This document shows positions 61,520 to 64,000 of a DNA stretch of 64,000 nucleotides, piece after piece. Under the pieces are notes generated by a model. It saw only the letters and a program-made list of their open reading frames with translations. It was not told where the DNA came from and ran no database searches. Position 1 is the stretch's first letter, and each line of letters begins with the position of its first letter. Both the position numbers and the translations under genes were made by a program. The stretch is from Viscum album (lineage: Eukaryota; Streptophyta; Magnoliopsida; Santalales; Viscaceae). The stretch covers positions 596,340,818-596,404,817 of the forward strand of contig OY728158.1 of assembly GCA_963277665.1 (NCBI GenBank), read 5' to 3'.

Positions 61520-62900
61520 ATAATTGTAAAATTTTTCGTTGTAGATAGATTTGGGTAGTTCATTATCCTTATTTCCTCACAATCCCATGGTGCTTCTTCT
61601 ATCTTTTGATTTTTCAAAAGCACCTTTACCTGCCGAGTTATCTGATTCCCCAAAACATGTTCTCTACTATCTAGAATCTTGATAGGATTTTCATAGTAAG
61701 ATAAATCAGGTTCCAATTCTATTTAATTAGATGTGATAACATGCGTTGGTTCTGGAATGTACTTCCTTAATAGAGATATATAGAACATGTAATCTATTTT
61801 AGAAAGTCTTAGTGGGATTTCCAAACTGTAAGTCAAAAATCCAATTATTCAGGGGTTATCAAATGATATGATGCACCTAAGGCACATTTTTTCTTTTCTC
61901 ATTGAATATTATAACACCCTTCCATCGAGATACATTCATGAAAAGGTGATATATCACTTAAAATTCCAAATAGTTTATCAATTTATGAACATTGATAGAT
62001 TTCATAAATGGAGTTTCTTTTTTATGGGTTTGAATAGAAAATATCGTTTCCTTCGTTTGTTCCATGATTTCTGAGATTACATGCTTCATTACATTAAATT
62101 CATCCAAAAAAAGTTGTTATGGGACATAACTGTCCATAAAACTCTTTATTCGGTTCCATTTTAATATATGAATAAAAGATATTTTGGTAGGAAAATTCTA
62201 AAAAAAGTTAGATACTATTCCCATATATCACGAAATTCAAGTGAGTAGGACCTCAACATATCTTCTAATGTTTGAATAGTAATTTCTGAATAACCATAAA
62301 TTTGAGGGTGATAAGTAGTGCTAAAATAAAGCATTATATCAAAAGACTAATGAATAATTTTCCTAAATTTCAATGTAAATCCCAGATCAAGATTACACAA
62401 AATTTAAATAGGTTAACTTGATTTCATAAAATGTAATTAATATAGAGTCTTGCAATGTGATGCAATGGAAAATGGTCCCATATAGTGAGTAAATGTTCAA
62501 ATTTGTTATGTAGATAAACAATAACCCATATCAAATCATTATTTCATATTGTATTTGGTAATCCGGTTAGAAATATCATAGTATTGTCATCTCATTTCCT
62601 TGAAATGATAGATATAGATTTCATTAATCCTCTTGGATATTGTCTCTAAGCTTCCACTTATTGGAAAATGAAACTTCTTGACACCTAATTAGCAGTTACC
62701 CACTTCATATTATCCTATCAAAAATGTTATTTGAAATCCCTATACATATTAGTTCTAACATGGTGTCTTGAGATATTATATATATTAGAATTATACAATA
62801 ATTTCCCTTTTATCTCAGATATAGAGGGAACACAAATCCTCTTTCAAAGCTTTTGAAATCCTTCTTTATATACAAATTATTTCAATTTCCCATTATTCAC
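61520..62900 (-). pseudogene. Degenerate integrase with chromodomain-like tail, element 6
   Basis: Minus-strand fragments from N to C: FSTTYHPQIYGYSEITIQTL followed by EDMLRSY (about 62240-62335; catalytic Glu in YSE), then IDYMFYISLLRKYIPEPTHVI (about 61728-61800). An open segment from 61716 reads LSYYENPIKILDSREHVLG and VKVLLKNQKIEEAPW, ending in YPNLS near 61540. The latter parts match FHVSMLRKYIPDP, LSYEEQPVQILD and EEATWE of element 1, so the same tail is present. The segment stays open past the polypurine tract only because the normal stop is lost. The N-terminal zinc region is not recognisable. Confidence 0.85.
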
Positions 62901-63079
62901 AACTATAATTTAATTTTGAAAATTCTCATCTTCGAAATGAGAAATATCTATAATTTCAAATAATAATGGTTTGGAAATCATTTTAAAAAGGAGTTATATA
63001 TTCCCTTCACTAATAATTCCTATATACATCTTCATGAGATCCATAAAAACAAGATCCCAGAAAATCATAATTTTTTTCA

Positions 63080-63465
63080 TAACACCATGATCCTTCCTAA
63101 TAAATTCATCACCTACCTTATTTTCCATCCTTGGGTGGTAGTGTATTGATCTATAATAATCCTTGGGTTGCTAAATTCATCCATCTTAAATGATATTGAG
63201 TTATTTCTATGATAAGATGTATTAAAAATCATTTGATCTTTATATATCTCACATATTCAAATATAAAGATTGTGTGTCCATATTTTCATATAAAATAGTA
63301 TTGCAACTTACTCAAGATAATGATTTGGATTATTTTATTCATAAGTTTTTAACTTCCTTGATGTATAGTCCATAACTATATCTTTTTATATAATGGAACA
63401 ACCTAGTCCGTTCCTCGATGCATCACTATATATCACAAATCCACCATTTCTTAATGATAGATTCA
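63080..63465 (-). pseudogene. RNase H remnant of element 6
   Basis: On the minus strand FVIYSDASRNGLGCSI (first catalytic Asp, about 63395-63450) is clear, and IHYHPRMENKVGDEFIRK (about 63110-63160) matches the closing [15 protein letters not shown] box. The middle boxes are unrecognisable through stops and frame changes. Confidence 0.8.
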
Positions 63466-64000
63466 AGAATGGATAACTCACCAATAATATATTCACTTAT
63501 TCAAAAAATTATTCACATTTCATTGTACAAATAAAAATAACCCATTTATAATTATTCTTGATTAATAGGTAAGCTAATTGAGAATTTTTTTTGAACAAAT
63601 CTAAGTTAGTGACCTGGAAAACCAATAAAATTATGTACCTCAGTTATATTTAGTGGTACATTACATTATTGGAATACCTTTTTCTTAATATCCTAAACAA
63701 AGATTCCTTATATAGAGACAATGTGTCCAAGAAAAAGAAACTTTTTGTATCCATAATTTACACTAGCTAAATTTCCCATATAACTCTTTATTTCTAAGAT
63801 TATCAATAAATATCTAATAGTGATTCTCATAGTCCTCATTGTTCTTTTAGTGAAACAAGATATTTTCAATAAATACTAAAAATTGAGTTATTATAATCTT
63901 ATAATTCCCATACTTTTTTTGAAACATTGTATTCGGAATATCCTACTTTAATCATAGTTTAGGATATCTAGAATGAAGGAAGATCTTTGAAAAAAAATCA
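63466..64000 (-). pseudogene. Reverse transcriptase C-terminal part of element 6 (cut by window end)
   Basis: Minus-strand text KELYGKFS-CKLWIQKVSFLG followed by HIVS (about 63700-63815) equals [25 protein letters not shown] of element 1. Before it, fragments such as QCFKKYGNYKIITQFLVFIENILF fall where the catalytic FIDDILVF box is expected; here it reads FIENILF, so both Asp would be altered. The N-terminal part lies beyond 64000. Confidence 0.75.

Larger units (their letters stand above)
57519..64000 (-). mobile_element. Element 6: Ty3/gypsy chromovirus, minus strand, running off the window
   Basis: Its 3' LTR is at 57519-61487 and its interior continues to 64000, in the order integrase tail, integrase, RNase H, RT when read left to right, so the element is on the minus strand. 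The LTR is related to those of elements 1 and 3, and the chromodomain-like tail matches element 1. It is inserted in the element 4 5' LTR; the five bases before it are cgcta. Pol is full of stops and frame changes. Confidence 0.87.

Noticed and set aside
1..64000. CRISPR arrays, operons, ribosome binding sites or other prokaryotic systems
   Set aside because: No regularly spaced short repeats or prokaryotic genes are seen; all coding traces are plant retroelements.

Overview
This 64 kb window looks like AT-rich intergenic DNA from a flowering plant with a large, repeat-filled nuclear genome. I see no host gene, no rRNA gene, no intact tRNA gene and nothing prokaryotic. Almost everything assignable belongs to LTR retrotransposons, several inserted into one another and most heavily mutated. 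The species cannot be named from the sequence. LTRs of 3.7-4.2 kb together with an Athila-type element fit TE-rich plants with big genomes.

Layout. Element 1 (1-9607, + strand) is a Ty3/gypsy chromovirus of the Tekay/Del type. The window opens inside its 5' LTR, and its gag-pol is the best preserved coding region here. From 9608 to 13873 no gene is visible, apart from a possible Copia-type LTR at about 10892-12755. Element 2 (13874-36072, +) is an Athila-lineage Ty3/gypsy element with 1.41 kb LTRs, a tRNA-Asp-type primer site and a flanking ATATA repeat. Its reverse transcriptase is split by element 3 (18784-29408, - strand), which has two LTRs of about 4 kb around a 2.4 kb interior that keeps only gag. 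After element 2 there is unassigned DNA (36078-38799).

Element 4 (from 38800, - strand) is a second chromovirus, with its 3' LTR at 38800-41553 and a decayed pol at 41.7-45.0 kb. Its 5' LTR, which begins at 46442, has been hit twice: by a Copia-like element 5 (46489 to about 56434, +) and by element 6 (57519 to beyond 64000, -). Element 6 has an LTR related to those of elements 1 and 3, followed by integrase, RNase H and reverse transcriptase remains running off the window.

Relationships and ages. Elements 1, 3 and 6 have related LTRs: a TATA box, a CpG-rich module around GTACGCA, and (compared in elements 1 and 3) three copies of a TGAATAGTGAAA-like motif. By eye, LTR pairs differ by about 5% in element 1 and about 18-19% in elements 2 and 3, so element 1 is the youngest pair. 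Nesting proves that 2 predates 3 and that 4 predates both 5 and 6. The numerous stops and G-to-A or C-to-T changes fit decay of methylated, silenced DNA. None of the reading frames is intact enough to expect function.
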